Positions 1-7,397 are shown, numbered from the stretch's first letter. The stretch is 17,209 nucleotides of DNA from an uncultured beta proteobacterium (GCA_903953145.1 CAJBIL010000480.1:1-17209), one strand, 5' to 3'. The notes: generated from the sequence alone by a model not told the origin. Program-made: numbers and translations.

Positions 1-719
1 GAGTAAGGCGGCAGTTCGAGCGAGAACGACTGCTTTGGATCGAGACGGCCTTCCTTGCGATCGAACTTCCAGTACGTGATACCGCCACGATACTTTTCGT
101 TGAATTCTTCGAGCGGAACAAATTTCTTGTTCTCGAGCGGCGATGCGTACTGCGCGGCTTCAATGACGTATTCGGTATTCGGCGTAACGAAAGCGCCACC
201 GTGTTCCGACTTGAAGATCGGGTTGACCACGATCTGCTTGGTTTCGAAGTCACGCAGGTCGATCACGGCGAGGCGCGGATTGGCCTTGTCGTTGATGAAC
301 AGGAACTGGCCATCATACTTGCCTTGCGTCTCGGAAATCGCCGGGTGGTGCGTGTCGCCCCAGGTGATCTGCTTGCCATCGATATTTCCCTGTGCCAGAA
401 CAGCCTTCGAGCTTTCGTCGAAGCCATAGCCCTGCCAGGGTTCCGGCGTGAACACGCCGATGTACTTGAGGATGCGCATGGACGGAATGCCATACACAAT
501 GATCTGACCGGATTGACCACCCGAAGAGAAGACGACGAAGTCGTCGCGCTTGCCGGTCGGTACATAGGTCTTGGACGCAGCGAGCAGGTCTTGCTGCGAC
601 AGGTTACGGCGCTTCATCACGTCTTGCAGTGACTCGGCCGAGTAGGCCGCCCCAGCCGCTGCGAAGCCGAGACCAGCTGCCAGCAGCATGGATACGGTTT
701 GCTTCATACGGACTTTCAT
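1..719 (-). CDS. nosZ: Nitrous-oxide reductase, clade II (Sec-type), N-terminal part
   Basis: NosZ reduces N2O to N2 in the periplasm, the last step of denitrification. The reading frame runs from ATG at 719 off the left edge, giving 239 codons of a protein usually over 600 residues. Residues 1-28 form a Sec signal peptide (basic start, Ala/Leu/Gly core, cleavage near AYSA/ES). There is no twin-arginine motif, which marks clade II rather than clade I NosZ. The beta-propeller part shows DTHHP (His124, His125) and SEHGGAF (His173), matching conserved His ligands of the CuZ cluster. A GGGAG element lies 5 nt before the ATG; Met5 is a possible alternative start. The gene is divergent from a run of copper-chaperone genes and shares an FNR-type box with it. 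CuA and any C-terminal haem domain are outside the window. Confidence 0.95.
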   Translation of the reverse strand, partial: MKVRMKQTVSMLLAAGLGFAAAGAAYSAESLQDVMKRRNLSQQDLLAASKTYVPTGKRDDFVVFSSGGQSGQIIVYGIPSMRILKYIGVFTPEPWQGYGFDESSKAVLAQGNIDGKQITWGDTHHPAISETQGKYDGQFLFINDKANPRLAVIDLRDFETKQIVVNPIFKSEHGGAFVTPNTEYVIEAAQYASPLENKKFVPLEEFNEKYRGGITYWKFDRKEGRLDPKQSFSLELPPY

Positions 720-789
720 ATTGACTCCCGTTGAACGATTAAAATTTTACTTTTTCTACACCCTGATTACCGATGCGACAAAACGCCAC

Positions 790-806
790 TGCGGCAATAT
801 GTCGCA
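790..806 (-). promoter_or_regulatory. RegA/PrrA-like box A, upstream of nosZ
   Basis: TGCGGCAATATGTCGCA is an imperfect palindrome of TGCGRCA half-sites separated by 3 bp. It contains GCGGC-N5-GTCGC, close to the box described for RegA/PrrA/RegR response regulators. Its centre is 79 bp upstream of the nosZ start. A third half-site, TGCGACA, lies at 774-780 in the leader. The box falls on the predicted FNR-dependent start site of nosZ, so it might repress that promoter or serve a second one. Bases 786-801 are identical to 7823-7838 near the nirC-like gene. Confidence 0.5.
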
Positions 807-807
807 C

Positions 808-877
808 ATTGTCATCATATCCTGCCCGAGATAATTTGACCTAGATCAAGTTTCGCCAATGCCGTTGTTCCGACAAT
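808..877. promoter_or_regulatory. Shared FNR/Dnr-type box with symmetric divergent -10 elements
   Basis: TTGAC-CTAG-ATCAA at 836-849 is a near-consensus FNR/Anr/Dnr box (consensus TTGAT-N4-ATCAA). Its centre is at 842.5. The hexamer GACAAT lies exactly 32 bp from that centre on both sides: 872-877 on the plus strand and 813-808 on the minus strand. With the box at -41.5, class II start sites would fall near 884 (plus) and 801 (minus). One site could therefore activate both nosZ and the chaperone run under low oxygen and/or NO. The box match is seen directly; which FNR-family protein binds is inference. Confidence 0.75.
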
Positions 878-971
878 GCATTCTTCAGTCGCTTGTCTGC
901 ACAAACACCTTCATAAAGCAGTATTACAGGTGATAATCGCCGCCCTTGAAGTCTTCTCACTGTATGCTCCG

Positions 972-1451
972 ATGACCAAAAAACTGCTCCTGGATGCGGC
1001 AATCCTGCTGGCACTCGCCATTATGGGTGTCGTCGGTTACAAGCTGGCACCGCTGTTTAATCCAAAAACCGATATTGCGTTACCAATGTCCGGCTGTGAT
1101 CTTGCAAAACAAGCCTGTGTTGCAACGCTGCCGGATGGTGGCCAACTGGAGTTCTCAATTGATCCACGCCCGATCCCTGCCCTGAAGCCCCTGAAACTGC
1201 AAGCCAGCACCAAAGGCTCCGACGTGCGCAAAATTGAAGTTGATTTTGCCGGAACCGAGATGAAAATGGGCTACAACCGGCCGTTGCTGACGAACGATGG
1301 CGCGCAGAATGGACAAAGCGGGCGCTTCTCCGGGCAAGGCGTGTTGCCGATCTGCATCACCGGGACCATGGCCTATGATGTGACAGTACTGGTTGAAACA
1401 AGCAAGGCGCTGGTCGCTGTGCCGTTCAGGATCAACATCACCGGCGAGTGA
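972..1451 (+). CDS. Membrane-anchored periplasmic protein, YtkA-like fold suspected
   Basis: A 159-residue protein with one N-terminal membrane anchor (about residues 4-28) and a periplasmic beta-rich domain. It carries a Cys pair (Cys42, Cys49), Met97/Met99 in an EMKMG segment, and LPICITGTM (Cys128, Met133). This layout recalls YtkA/FixH-like small domains found with copper proteins, but I cannot assign a function. An in-frame ATG at 876 would add 32 residues. I prefer 972 because the predicted FNR-dependent start site near 884 lies downstream of 876 and because the anchor then sits at the N terminus. No good ribosome site is visible. It is the first gene of a run with SCO and PCu(A)C chaperones, so a role in copper delivery to NosZ or an oxidase is plausible. 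Confidence 0.7.
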   Translation: MTKKLLLDAAILLALAIMGVVGYKLAPLFNPKTDIALPMSGCDLAKQACVATLPDGGQLEFSIDPRPIPALKPLKLQASTKGSDVRKIEVDFAGTEMKMGYNRPLLTNDGAQNGQSGRFSGQGVLPICITGTMAYDVTVLVETSKALVAVPFRINITGE

Positions 1452-1484
1452 TCGCCAATTGCCATTTACGAACGAAAGCTCGCC

Positions 1485-2117
1485 ATGAAATCCCGCGCCT
1501 TACTGATTGCCATTATCGCCGTAATGAGCGCTCTACTTGTCTGGCTGGCCTTCTTCTGGGAGCCGATCGCACCGAAAGCCGTAACCAAAGTACAGCCACA
1601 CAGCCAGTTACAACTGGCGACAACACCACAAGGCGGTGATTTCACCTTACAGGGGAAAAACGGCCCGGTAGCGCTGGCAGATTTTCGTGGCAAGGTGGTG
1701 CTGATTTATTTTGGCTACACCTTCTGCCCCGATGTCTGCCCGACCTCGCTTTCCCTGATGGCACAAGCGTTGTCGTCTCTGGAACCGGCTCAACGCGAGC
1801 GTGTACAAGGCATCTTTATTTCGGTCGACCCTGAACGAGACACACCAGAGCGCCTGAAGGAATACGCGCCCTTCTTTCATCCGGCAATCATCGGGATCAG
1901 CGGTTCACAAGAGCAACTCGCAGCAGTCACCAAACAATATGGCGCAAGCTACATGAAGCAGAAACCCAATGCCGAAGGTCAATATGCGGTTGATCACTCG
2001 TCAGTCACCTACGTTATCGACCCCGACGGGAAATTAGCCGCCAGTCTGCCGCATGCCTCAACACCACAACAGATCAGCGATGCTATTCGACCTTTGCTGA
2101 CCACGTCCGGCAAGTAA
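1485..2117 (+). CDS. SCO1/SenC-family copper chaperone
   Basis: A 210-residue protein of the SCO family, which delivers Cu to CuA centres or reduces their cysteines. An N-terminal anchor (about residues 5-24) is followed by a thioredoxin-like domain. The copper ligands are all present: CPDVC (Cys81, Cys85) after YFGYTF, and His171 in VDHSS. VDPERDTP at 114-121 is also typical of the family. The start at 1485 is 33 bp after the preceding gene and precedes a normal anchor; the ribosome site is weak. Its place between nosZ and PCu(A)C suggests service to the NosZ CuA site, but an oxidase client is equally possible. No gene symbol is given because the client is unknown. Confidence 0.93.
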   Translation: MKSRALLIAIIAVMSALLVWLAFFWEPIAPKAVTKVQPHSQLQLATTPQGGDFTLQGKNGPVALADFRGKVVLIYFGYTFCPDVCPTSLSLMAQALSSLEPAQRERVQGIFISVDPERDTPERLKEYAPFFHPAIIGISGSQEQLAAVTKQYGASYMKQKPNAEGQYAVDHSSVTYVIDPDGKLAASLPHASTPQQISDAIRPLLTTSGK

Positions 2118-2175
2118 TAAGGGATGACGCCGCACCGCCTTCATTTACATCAACATCAATCATCAAGGAAACTTT

Positions 2176-2670
2176 ATGCGTAACTATCTCCGCCACACAA
2201 TCCTGTTACTGGGCGCTCTCACGCTCTCCACCGCCGTGTTTGCCGCAGAAGGCGATTTCACGGTAACCGATGCTTACGTGCGCGCTGTACCACCCGGCAC
2301 GCCGACCAGCCTCGCATTCATGACCATTAAAAATAGTAGCGACGCAGACCGCAAACTGGTCAAGGCCGACAGCCCGGTTGCTAAAACCGTTGAACTACAT
2401 AATCACACCAACGAAAACGGTGTGATGAAGATGCGTCAGGTCAAGGAAATCATCGTCAAGGCTAAAGGCCAGGCCGAGCTAAAAACAGGCAGCTATCATG
2501 TGATGCTGATCGACCTTAAACAAACACTAAAAGAAGGTGATACCGTCCCGGTGATGCTGACTTTCGACGATGGCAGCACAAAGAAACTCGAGCTGCCGGT
2601 AAAAATGCCGCAGACGGTGATGAAAATGGATGGCGACAAGGCGATGGATCACAGCAAGATGAAGCATTGA
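2176..2670 (+). CDS. pcuC: Periplasmic copper chaperone PCu(A)C
   Basis: A 164-residue periplasmic protein with a signal peptide (residues 1-24, cleavage at VFAA/EG). The Cu(I) motif H-X10-M-X21-H-X-M is complete: His75, Met86, His108, Met110. The C-terminal tail from residue 144 is rich in Met, His and Lys (ending DHSKMKH) and may be a second copper site, as in extended PCu(A)C proteins. Members of the family load copper onto SCO and CuA proteins. AAGGAAA just upstream of the ATG is a good ribosome site. It is the last gene of its unit, 58 bp after the SCO gene, and is followed by a strong terminator. Confidence 0.95.
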   Translation: MRNYLRHTILLLGALTLSTAVFAAEGDFTVTDAYVRAVPPGTPTSLAFMTIKNSSDADRKLVKADSPVAKTVELHNHTNENGVMKMRQVKEIIVKAKGQAELKTGSYHVMLIDLKQTLKEGDTVPVMLTFDDGSTKKLELPVKMPQTVMKMDGDKAMDHSKMKH

Positions 2671-2708
2671 TTTTGGAATACTGACACCCTATTCCGGCAA
2701 AAACCAAA

Positions 2709-2739
2709 GGCGGGAGCATCTATGCTTCCGCCCTTTTTT
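2709..2739 (+). terminator. Intrinsic terminator after the PCu(A)C gene
   Basis: An 11-bp stem, GGCGGGAGCAT with ATGCTTCCGCC (one G-T pair), has a 2-nt loop and is followed by CTTTTTT. It ends the YtkA-like/SCO/PCu(A)C unit and separates it from the oprC promoter. Confidence 0.9.
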
Positions 2740-2793
2740 CGCCCAAAAAACGTGCTTGGAAAAGTAGTGAATTGGCTTCAAAACCAAGCCTGG

Positions 2794-2839
2794 TGCGACG
2801 TTATGCCACATTCCACAACGCAGACCCCCTCTCTAGAAT
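2794..2839 (+). promoter_or_regulatory. RegA/PrrA-like box B and promoter of oprC
   Basis: TGCGACGTTATGCCACA (2794-2810) is a variant of the palindrome seen at 790, 7827 and 10469. A -10 hexamer TAGAAT (2834-2839) has its centre 34.5 bp downstream of the box centre. No good -35 is visible, as expected for an activated promoter. The implied start is near 2846, placing the box at about -44. The same box-to-hexamer distance is found at 10469-10514. Confidence 0.5.
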
Positions 2840-2873
2840 GAGCGCACTTTCAAAATGAGCTCACGGAGAAACC

Positions 2874-5099
2874 ATGAAATGCGCCAAAAAACCGATCGTC
2901 CTTGCGGTCGCCCTTGCCTTGCCCGCGATGTATCAAACCGCTATCGCGCAAAGTAATAACGCTTCAGCAGCCCCAGTGATGAAGGAAGTCGTCATTCACG
3001 CATCAAAAATCAACGGGGTCGACGCCGCCGGCGCCCGGCTTGATGCATCAAGCATAGCGCCCATGCGCGCATCAACCAGTGATGCAGCCTCGCTCCTGCA
3101 AGACACCCCGGGGGTCAGCCTTTACAGCGCAGGCGGCGTCTCCAGCCTGCCGGCGATCCACGGCCTGGCTGATGATCGTATCCGCATCAAGGTTGACGGC
3201 ATGGATCTGATTTCAGCCTGCGCCAATCACATGAATTCGCCACTGTCGTACATCGACCCAACCAATACCAGCAACATTCGGGTTTTTGCCGGCATTAGCC
3301 CGGTCAGCGCTGGCGGTGACAGCATTGCCGGTTCGATCATCATCAACTCGATTGCCCCGGAGTTTGCAAAGGCGGGCGAAGGCACTTTGTTCAAAGGCGA
3401 AGCCGGCACATTTTATCGCAGCAACAACAATGCCAAAGGCGCCAATCTTTCAGCCACACTGGCCAATGAAAACCTGAGCATCCGCTTCTCCGGATCAACC
3501 GCACAAGCAGACAACTACAAGGCCGGTGGAGACTTCAAACGTGCCAGGACTGCCTTTACCGGGGGCCCTTATCTGGCCGGCGATGTCGTGGGCTCAAGCG
3601 CCTACAAGGCCGAGAACCAATCGATTGCCATCGCACTGCGCAACGAAAATCATTTGCTGCGACTGAACCTCGGGTTTCAAAACATCCCGAATCAGGGCTT
3701 CCCGAATCAGCGCATGGACATGACGGGCAATGACAGCCAGCAGATCAACCTGAGCTACACCGGCCAATACACCTGGGGCTCGCTGGAAGCCCGCGTGTAT
3801 AACGAGAACACAAAGCACGACATGAATTTTGGTCCGGACAAACAGTTCTGGTACGGCACCGCGCCTGGTATGCCAATGAAGACCGAAGGCAAGAACACGG
3901 GCGCGCTGGTCAAGGCAGCCATCCTGCTTTCAGAACGCGACACGCTGACGCTGGGGGGCGATTATCAAAAATACCGGCTGAACGACTGGTGGCCGGCCTC
4001 CGGCACCGGTGCCATGATGGCGCCGAATATCTTCTTGAATATCAACGACGGCCAGCGTGATCGCGTTGATGTTTTTGCTGAATGGGATGCACGCTGGAAT
4101 CCGCAGTGGCAATCGCAACTGGGTATTCGCAGCAGTACCGTGACCATGAACACAGGCACGGTACAGGGTTACAGCACAATGATGTACCCGGCGGCAAGCT
4201 TCGCCGCATTTAACAATGCCGACAGAAGCAAAACCGATAACAACATCGACCTGGCCGCCATGGCACGCTACACCCCGGACAATCGGCAAACCTACGAAGC
4301 CGCACTGGCTCGCAAGACACGCTCGCCCAGCCTCTATGAGCGTTATGTCTGGTCGACCAATAACACCATGGTCATGAACATGAACAACTGGGTGGGCGAT
4401 GGCAATGGTTATGTGGGGAACATCAATCTGAAGCCGGAAGTGGCCAATACCCTCAGCGCAACCGCTAGCTGGCACGATGCTGACAAGAAATCATGGGGAC
4501 TGAGCGTCACCCCCTACTACACCCACGTTGAAAACTATATTGATGCTGTCAGCTGCACCAGCATCGGCAAAACCTGCCCCGCCCGCACGGATGGTTTTGC
4601 TAACCTCAGCCTTGCCAACCAGACCGCCCGCCTCTATGGTGCCGACGTTTCCGGTCGCCTGCCACTGGGTAGCGCCAGCGGTTTTGGCGACTTTACGGCA
4701 ACCGGCGTTCTGAATTACGTCAATGGCAAAAACCTGACAACCGGCGGCAATCTCTACAACATCATGCCGCTGAACATGAAACTGGCCTTCGTCCAGAAGC
4801 TTGGCAGTTGGACCAACACCCTCGAAAGCGTATTTGTTGATGCAAAGAAGGATGTCGAGGCAGTACGCAAGGAGCTCAGAACGCCCGGCTACAGCCTGTT
4901 TAATCTGCGCAGCAGCTACGAATGGAAGCAGGTCCGGCTGGATGTTGGTATCGATAACATGCTGAACAAGTTTTACGCACTACCGCTCGGCGGCGCATAT
5001 ATTGGCCAGGGCGCCACGATGGGAACAGGCGTTGCTTATGGAACATCCGTTGCGGGGATGGGACGGTCGGTCTATACCGGTTTGAATATCAAGTTCTAA
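2874..5099 (+). CDS. oprC: OprC/NosA-type TonB-dependent copper receptor
   Basis: A 741-residue outer-membrane receptor. It has a signal peptide (residues 1-26, cleavage AIAQ/S), a plug domain from about 35 to 165 (SLLQDTPGV, AIHGL, RIKVDGM) and a 22-strand barrel ending in the aromatic residue of YTGLNIKF. The plug shows C-X3-M in ACANHMNSPLSYIDP (Cys116, Met120), and the barrel shows H-X-M in KHDMNFGP (His315, Met317). These match the methionine/cysteine/histidine copper site described for Pseudomonas OprC. NosA, the homologue in P. stutzeri, is needed to make copper-loaded N2O reductase. GGAG lies 7-8 nt before the ATG. The gene has its own promoter and is followed by tonB-exbB-exbD on the other strand. 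Confidence 0.92.
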   Translation: MKCAKKPIVLAVALALPAMYQTAIAQSNNASAAPVMKEVVIHASKINGVDAAGARLDASSIAPMRASTSDAASLLQDTPGVSLYSAGGVSSLPAIHGLADDRIRIKVDGMDLISACANHMNSPLSYIDPTNTSNIRVFAGISPVSAGGDSIAGSIIINSIAPEFAKAGEGTLFKGEAGTFYRSNNNAKGANLSATLANENLSIRFSGSTAQADNYKAGGDFKRARTAFTGGPYLAGDVVGSSAYKAENQSIAIALRNENHLLRLNLGFQNIPNQGFPNQRMDMTGNDSQQINLSYTGQYTWGSLEARVYNENTKHDMNFGPDKQFWYGTAPGMPMKTEGKNTGALVKAAILLSERDTLTLGGDYQKYRLNDWWPASGTGAMMAPNIFLNINDGQRDRVDVFAEWDARWNPQWQSQLGIRSSTVTMNTGTVQGYSTMMYPAASFAAFNNADRSKTDNNIDLAAMARYTPDNRQTYEAALARKTRSPSLYERYVWSTNNTMVMNMNNWVGDGNGYVGNINLKPEVANTLSATASWHDADKKSWGLSVTPYYTHVENYIDAVSCTSIGKTCPARTDGFANLSLANQTARLYGADVSGRLPLGSASGFGDFTATGVLNYVNGKNLTTGGNLYNIMPLNMKLAFVQKLGSWTNTLESVFVDAKKDVEAVRKELRTPGYSLFNLRSSYEWKQVRLDVGIDNMLNKFYALPLGGAYIGQGATMGTGVAYGTSVAGMGRSVYTGLNIKF

Positions 5100-5106
5100 G
5101 CACCGC

Positions 5107-5143
5107 GCATCAAGCCTGCGCCCTCCCGTCGCAGGCTTGATGC
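5107..5143. terminator. Perfect 14-bp hairpin between convergent oprC and exbD
   Basis: The arms GCATCAAGCCTGCG and CGCAGGCTTGATGC pair without mismatch around a 9-nt loop, 8 bp after the oprC stop. Neither side has a T run, so it is not a classic intrinsic terminator. It could act as a bidirectional pause site or as a 3'-end stabiliser for both converging transcripts. Confidence 0.55.
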
Positions 5144-5212
5144 AAACCACACCGCCAGAATCCGTGACCAGTTGCGAGATAACGCAAGAATGGGTTGCTA
5201 TTTTTTGCGGGG

Positions 5213-5629
5213 TTAACGCGCGGGGTCCGTCACAAACGCAATCTTCACGATGCCGGCGCGCTGTGCCTCGGCGAGCACTTCCGTCACCCGCTCGTAGCGC
5301 GTTCCGCGATCAGCGCGCAGATGGAGTTCGGGCTGCACGCCGCCGGCAGTGGCCTCGGCAAAACGTGCGGCCAGTGCGGCCTTGTCGAACGGCACGCCAT
5401 CGACATGGATGATGCCCGCCGCGTCAATCGCCACCGACACAGTTTTCGGCTTGTCTTCAAGCCGGGTCGATTCGACTTTTGGCAAGTCAATCGGTACTGC
5501 CTGATGGAACAGCGGTGCGGTGATGATGAAAATGACCAGTAGGACCAACATGACGTCGACCAGCGGCGTGGTATTGATCTCGGCCATCGGCTGTGCCGTG
5601 GCGCTATCGTTGAATGAGCCAAAGGACAT
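5213..5629 (-). CDS. exbD: ExbD-family subunit of a TonB energising complex
   Basis: A 138-residue protein with one membrane helix near the N terminus (about residues 23-40, VDVMLVLLVIFIITAPL). The helix carries the family's essential acidic residue, Asp25, which carries protons with ExbB. A periplasmic domain follows (LHLRADRGTRYERV, then VKIAFVTDP). It starts 6 bp after the exbB stop and is the last gene of tonB-exbB-exbD. TolR is an alternative, but the linked tonB and two TonB-dependent receptors favour ExbD. Confidence 0.92.
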   Translation of the reverse strand: MSFGSFNDSATAQPMAEINTTPLVDVMLVLLVIFIITAPLFHQAVPIDLPKVESTRLEDKPKTVSVAIDAAGIIHVDGVPFDKAALAARFAEATAGGVQPELHLRADRGTRYERVTEVLAEAQRAGIVKIAFVTDPAR

Positions 5630-5635
5630 GGCAGC

Positions 5636-6370
5636 CTAGCCTTTACGCGCCGAACGCGCCGAATCGAGGTCGATCAGCTTGTCGCCTGGCCGGCCGCGCA
5701 GCCCGGTGATGAGATAGGCGTGCAGATCGTGAGCAAAGCCATCAAGACGCGCCAGCGTCAGGCGGTTGGTGCGCGTAAAAGCGTTGTAGGCGAGCACGGC
5801 AGGAATCGCCACGAAAAGGCCGGCGGCAGTCATGATCAGCGCCTCGCCAACCGGGCCGGCGACCTTGTCGAGCACCACTTGCGTCGCGCCGGACAAGCCG
5901 ACGAGCGCGTGGTAAATGCCCCAGACCGTGCCGAGCAGGCCGATGAAGGGCGCCGTCGAACCCACTGAAGCAAGGAAGGTCAGCCCGGCTTCGATCTTGG
6001 CCTGCGACTCGACGATCTGGTTACGCAACGCACGGGTGACAAACTCACTGGCCGAAACGCCGGCACCAATGCCCCGCGCCGCGTGCTGGTTATGAACCTC
6101 TGCCGCATTGGCCCCGGAAATGGCGAGGCGAAAGAGCACGCCGGTCTTGTCTTCCAACTGCAAAGCCGCCATCGCTACCGGCAATGAATCGGCGCCCCAG
6201 AAGGCATTGAGCGCCCGCGCGTGGCAGCGCCGCGCCTGCCACAGCGCAATCAGCTTGCCGGCCATAATCGTCCAACTGCCGACTGAAAGCGCGAAAAGCA
6301 GCACCGCCACCGAGCGGCTAACGGCATCGCCCTGTGCCCAGAAGTGGGTTAATCCGAGTTCCATAGCCAT
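5636..6370 (-). CDS. exbB: ExbB-family proton-channel subunit
   Basis: A 244-residue MotA/TolQ/ExbB protein. There is a first membrane helix at about 20-42, a cytoplasmic stretch, and the conserved pair of helices with ASVGSTAPFIGLLGTVWGI and GPVGEALIMTAAGLFVAIPAVLAYN. With ExbD it uses the proton gradient to drive TonB. AAGGA about 8 nt before the ATG at 6370 supports this start; Met3 is a weaker alternative. The gene lies 64 bp after tonB with no terminator between, so the three genes are probably co-transcribed. Confidence 0.93.
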   Translation of the reverse strand: MAMELGLTHFWAQGDAVSRSVAVLLFALSVGSWTIMAGKLIALWQARRCHARALNAFWGADSLPVAMAALQLEDKTGVLFRLAISGANAAEVHNQHAARGIGAGVSASEFVTRALRNQIVESQAKIEAGLTFLASVGSTAPFIGLLGTVWGIYHALVGLSGATQVVLDKVAGPVGEALIMTAAGLFVAIPAVLAYNAFTRTNRLTLARLDGFAHDLHAYLITGLRGRPGDKLIDLDSARSARKG

Positions 6371-6434
6371 CGTTATTCCTTACTTGCTGCGTCTGGTTAT
6401 CTAATTTGTTCGCTATTTTTTGCTGATTTAGCTG

Positions 6435-7115
6435 CTAATTATCAAGGCTGAACTGCAAAGGCACCAGCACCGCAGATTCAACTGCCTCGCTGCCCTGCCG
6501 CGCGGGGACGAAACGCCACTGCTCAACAGCAGCCAGCGCCGCATTATCAAGCCGTAAAAAACCACTCGATTGCTTGATTTCGACCGCTAAAGCAGCGCCC
6601 TGCGCACTCACTTTGACCCGTAGAACCACCTTGCCCTCCTCGCCCTGCCGGCGCGAAATGGCGGGGTACACCGGTTTCGGGTTCTGAAGATACTCGGCAT
6701 CAAAACGCGCCGCCGTGATTGGCGCAGGCGGCGCGGGGGGCGGGGGGCGGACTTCAACCGGGCGAGGCTCGGGCTGAGGCGCCACGGTAAAGCTCGACAC
6801 CGTTGTTGCCGGCGCGACAGCCGTCATCACCGGCGGCGGCGTCAAAAGCACTTTGCGCGGCGGGCTTGCCGCGACCGGTGGTGGACGCGGCGGCTCGATA
6901 CGCGCTGGCGGCGGGGGCTGCGGTAACTCCAGCATACGCACGGTGAGCGCTTGCAGCGGCTTGACGAGATCCGGGCGTACCGCAAGCGCAAAAACTATCA
7001 TCAACGCGAGCAGGTGCAAGCCCGCCACCACCGTAGTGGCAACACTCCGACGCCACCAGGGGGAAGGTGGATCGGCAGGCAACAGGTAGTAATTAATGGC
7101 GTTGGTGTCGGACAA
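6435..7115 (-). CDS. tonB: TonB
   Basis: A 226-residue TonB. It has an N-terminal cytoplasmic stretch, a membrane helix at about 24-46 containing His34, a long Pro-rich periplasmic spacer (about 65-133, with several PPPP and PPR runs) and a C-terminal TonB domain (KPVYPAISRRQGEEGKVVLRV, with VEQWRFVPA near 198). It passes energy from ExbB-ExbD to receptors such as OprC. The start is uncertain. The chosen codon is TTG at 7115, because an in-frame stop lies only two codons upstream and no ATG precedes the membrane helix. No ribosome site is visible in front of it. The spacer includes two runs of six G (plus strand) near 6735-6748. Confidence 0.88.
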   Translation of the reverse strand: MSDTNAINYYLLPADPPSPWWRRSVATTVVAGLHLLALMIVFALAVRPDLVKPLQALTVRMLELPQPPPPARIEPPRPPPVAASPPRKVLLTPPPVMTAVAPATTVSSFTVAPQPEPRPVEVRPPPPAPPAPITAARFDAEYLQNPKPVYPAISRRQGEEGKVVLRVKVSAQGAALAVEIKQSSGFLRLDNAALAAVEQWRFVPARQGSEAVESAVLVPLQFSLDN

Positions 7116-7139
7116 AATTTACGGTGTACCGGATCAAAG

Positions 7140-7169
7140 GTTATGCAACTTCGCAGACAACTTTATCAA
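7140..7169 (-). promoter_or_regulatory. Possible sigma-70 promoter of tonB
   Basis: On the minus strand TTGATA (7169-7164) and CATAAC (7145-7140) are 18 bp apart, giving a start near 7133 and a leader of about 18 nt before the TTG start of tonB. The leader has no purine-rich ribosome site. This is a weak prediction from sequence match only. Confidence 0.35.
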
Positions 7170-7285
7170 GGCTCGCCAACACAACACCCCGGGAAGGCGC
7201 ACCAACTGGCGATCTAGCGCAATGCCCGGCGGAAAGCCAATGAATACGGGCATCTCCAGACATGGTTGCGGTAGACCGCCTATCC

Positions 7286-7356
7286 ATGCGCCCCGCAGGA
7301 AGTACCCTTGGGGTGCGCCCCGCAGGCGAAGGGGCCTATGGCTCAAGTACCCTCGG
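7286..7356. repeat. Imperfect direct repeats in the nirC-tonB gap
   Basis: TGCGCCCCGCAGG occurs at 7287-7299 and again at 7314-7326 (27-bp period). AAGTACCC follows at 7300-7307 and recurs at 7345-7352. GGGG-TGCG-CCCC (about 7310-7321) can form a short hairpin. The gap 7116-7397 (282 bp) otherwise shows no gene I can support. An 87-codon minus-strand frame across it looks repeat-derived. The block resembles the small GC-rich dispersed intergenic elements common in betaproteobacteria. Confidence 0.6.
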
Positions 7357-7397
7357 TTGCCGATTTCAAGCATATTGCCGCAAACACCCAGCGCCAA

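Noticed and set aside
876..971. Longer start of the YtkA-like protein at 876
   Set aside because: The codon lies upstream of the predicted transcription start near 884, and the extension would place extra sequence before the membrane anchor.
3930..4475. A 181-codon minus-strand frame inside oprC
   Set aside because: It is antisense to well-supported barrel sequence and shows no family features.
5172..5187. Small hairpin TTGCG/CGCAA after exbD
   Set aside because: A 5-bp stem with no following T run on the relevant strand; probably chance.
7123..7136. Possible FNR-type box GTGTA-CCGG-ATCAA before tonB
   Set aside because: Only one half matches and it lies about 14 bp from the start codon, which does not suit activation.
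7134..7397. An 87-codon minus-strand reading frame between the nirC-like gene and tonB
   Set aside because: It spans the GC-rich direct repeats, covers the predicted tonB promoter and has no recognisable protein features; it looks repeat-derived.
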